DNA from: Sulfitobacter maritimus
GTDB taxonomy: Bacteria > Pseudomonadota > Alphaproteobacteria > Rhodobacterales > Rhodobacteraceae
NCBI RefSeq assembly: GCF_013346665.1
Contig: NZ_JABVBB010000022.1
Span: 124,001 to 188,000 of the forward strand
Length of the DNA stretch: 64,000 nt
Reading direction: 5' to 3'
Notes under the pieces: generated by a model
The model's input: only the letters and a program-made list of their open reading frames with translations
Told to the model about the DNA's origin: nothing
Databases searched by the model: none
Shown: positions 63,059 through 64,000 of the stretch, piece by piece
Layout of the letters: the number at the start of each line of letters is the position of its first letter
How positions within the stretch are numbered: the stretch's first letter is position 1
Position numbers and translations under genes: made by a program

Positions 63059-63988
63059 CTATTTGGTTGTTCGAAATAGCCTCCTCACCCGTTCGCAAGC
63101 TTTCTTTGCCAAATTTGGTTTCACTTCAGACGCAAGATTGTGACCAGCCGTATCGCTAGGTATTTGAGAGATTTGTTCGGCATATTCCATCAACTTCCGC
63201 TTAATCAATGAACCCTCCGGGCGAAGCGTAGCTGCAAGTTGCATTAATGCATATGCTTTGGCTACATCTTTCGTTTCTTCTCGCAATGCTTGGTCGCGGA
63301 TCATATCCACTAAAGAAGGTTGAAGGAACGTCGGAACGCCGTAATCTAGAGCGTCAAGCAAGCCCGACATGTCTACTTTTACGTTCATGCCTCGTGACGG
63401 GGTCCCAGAAAATACAATGTCGTGCCGTCGAGTTGTAAAATCGACCAGGTAGGGCGGTTCGAACTTTCCGTTCAGAGTACCGCGCCCCATTGCAGATTCT
63501 AGTTTTATGTCCTCTCCGAGGATGGGCCGAAGCTTGACGGTGCCCTTAGTCGTTGTCTCAATATTCTCGTGAAAATAGTTCGATGGCAAGCAAGTGAGAC
63601 CGATCTTATCTTCCCCAATTGAAATCCCTTGATGGCCCTCATGGTCTTTGGGAGTGAAGTAGCCCACACCGTAAAGACTTTCTTCGTGGTGAAAGGGGAG
63701 ATCTAGGTCGCCGGTAAGGGGCAGGTAGTCGAATGACATAAGGCGGTTTTGATGGTTCAAACAAGGTGTGCCGGGGATCAATTCGGAGATAGAATATCGT
63801 TTGAATGGGTTGTCGTGGATTGCTCCGCCAATGGGTTTAGGTGCGTTCTCCAGCCGAGCAACTTCCCTGGCTAAGATTATTCCCATGAGATAGGATGCGC
63901 CGGTTGTTAAATGTATCTCATCCAGAAAATGCTGCCTCTTAAAGCCAATTTCGTTCAAGTCAACGAAGCTTAGGTCACGGACTCGCAT
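63059..63988 (-). CDS. Unknown protein at the window edge, possibly 5' partial
   Basis: A 309-residue protein, not recognised. It has GAGGGT five bases before the ATG at 63988, but the frame stays open to the window end, so a longer protein is possible. Visible features: a region with HHEESLYGVGYFTPKDHEGHQG (about residues 98-119), a central RPILGEDIKLES and VDFTTRRHDIVFSGTPSRG, and a basic C-terminus rich in Lys and Arg. Its base composition looks more AT-rich than the core genes, and it lies next to insertion-sequence debris, so it is probably accessory. No signal peptide or membrane helix is seen. Confidence 0.6.
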   Translation of the reverse strand: MRVRDLSFVDLNEIGFKRQHFLDEIHLTTGASYLMGIILAREVARLENAPKPIGGAIHDNPFKRYSISELIPGTPCLNHQNRLMSFDYLPLTGDLDLPFHHEESLYGVGYFTPKDHEGHQGISIGEDKIGLTCLPSNYFHENIETTTKGTVKLRPILGEDIKLESAMGRGTLNGKFEPPYLVDFTTRRHDIVFSGTPSRGMNVKVDMSGLLDALDYGVPTFLQPSLVDMIRDQALREETKDVAKAYALMQLAATLRPEGSLIKRKLMEYAEQISQIPSDTAGHNLASEVKPNLAKKACERVRRLFRTTK

Positions 63989-64000
63989 ACCCTCTACGAC

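Overview
The window looks like chromosome of a marine alphaproteobacterium of the Roseobacter group (Rhodobacteraceae; Sulfitobacter-like is my guess from protein style only). The evidence is the GC-rich sequence, a complete set of TCA genes arranged together with ethylmalonyl-CoA (EMC) pathway genes, an H-NS/HvrA-type protein, a BMP-type ABC importer, RTX/Hint proteins and a GAACN7GAAC-type LexA box. No rRNA, CRISPR array or replication origin is seen.

Region 1 (1-20.1 kb) is a central-carbon block. It holds sucD (cut by the window start), two small membrane or hypothetical genes and sucC. A coupled operon follows: mcl2, nnrU-like, DUF1737 and mch. Then come mdh, sdhCDA-lipoprotein-sdhB, deoD, an H-NS-like gene, ecm, a PlsB/PlsC-like acyltransferase and ccr. 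Together these run succinyl-CoA to malate in the TCA cycle and the EMC route of acetyl-CoA assimilation (Ccr, Ecm, Mch, Mcl2). The sucC and sdhC promoters carry the same pair of TGTGATCACA palindromes, spaced exactly 21 bp apart, which suggests one shared regulator.

Region 2 (20.2-53.9 kb) is ordinary core genome: a LuxR solo with an overlapping small gene, a RecD-like helicase, TauE plus TIGR02186, a nucleoside-type BMP ABC importer, rimI-tsaB-nifU, a large RTX-Hint protein, usp, a class IV aminotransferase, an M48 lipoprotein, an IMPACT-family protein, hemolysin III, rimO, asmA, trpB, small exported proteins, a membrane-tethered LuxR-type regulator, DUF4893, DUF2237, a serine hydrolase, pth, rplY, lldD, trpA, pmp3 and ychF. 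A degenerate 20-bp tandem array lies between rplY and pth. A LexA-type box precedes a small two-repeat gene of unknown function.

Region 3 (54.3-59.04 kb) is a compact integrated island. tRNA-Ser(GCU) is its attachment site, and a 24-bp copy of the tRNA 3' end closes it on the right. It carries a tyrosine integrase, a ParB-like DNA-binding protein, a HipA-like kinase and an overlapping gene of unknown function. The last two form the best candidate for an undescribed accessory system.

Region 4 (59.04-64 kb) is an insertion-sequence scrapyard. An IS3-family remnant is interrupted by an IS66-family element, a second IS66 remnant lies beside it on the other strand, and an unrecognised 309-aa gene runs to the window edge. 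The IS66 element has intact reading frames except for two 41-nt insertions, one in tnpB and one in tnpC. Each insertion begins with the same 36-nt hairpin, whose stems differ by compensating base changes. This is the most unusual structural signal in the window.
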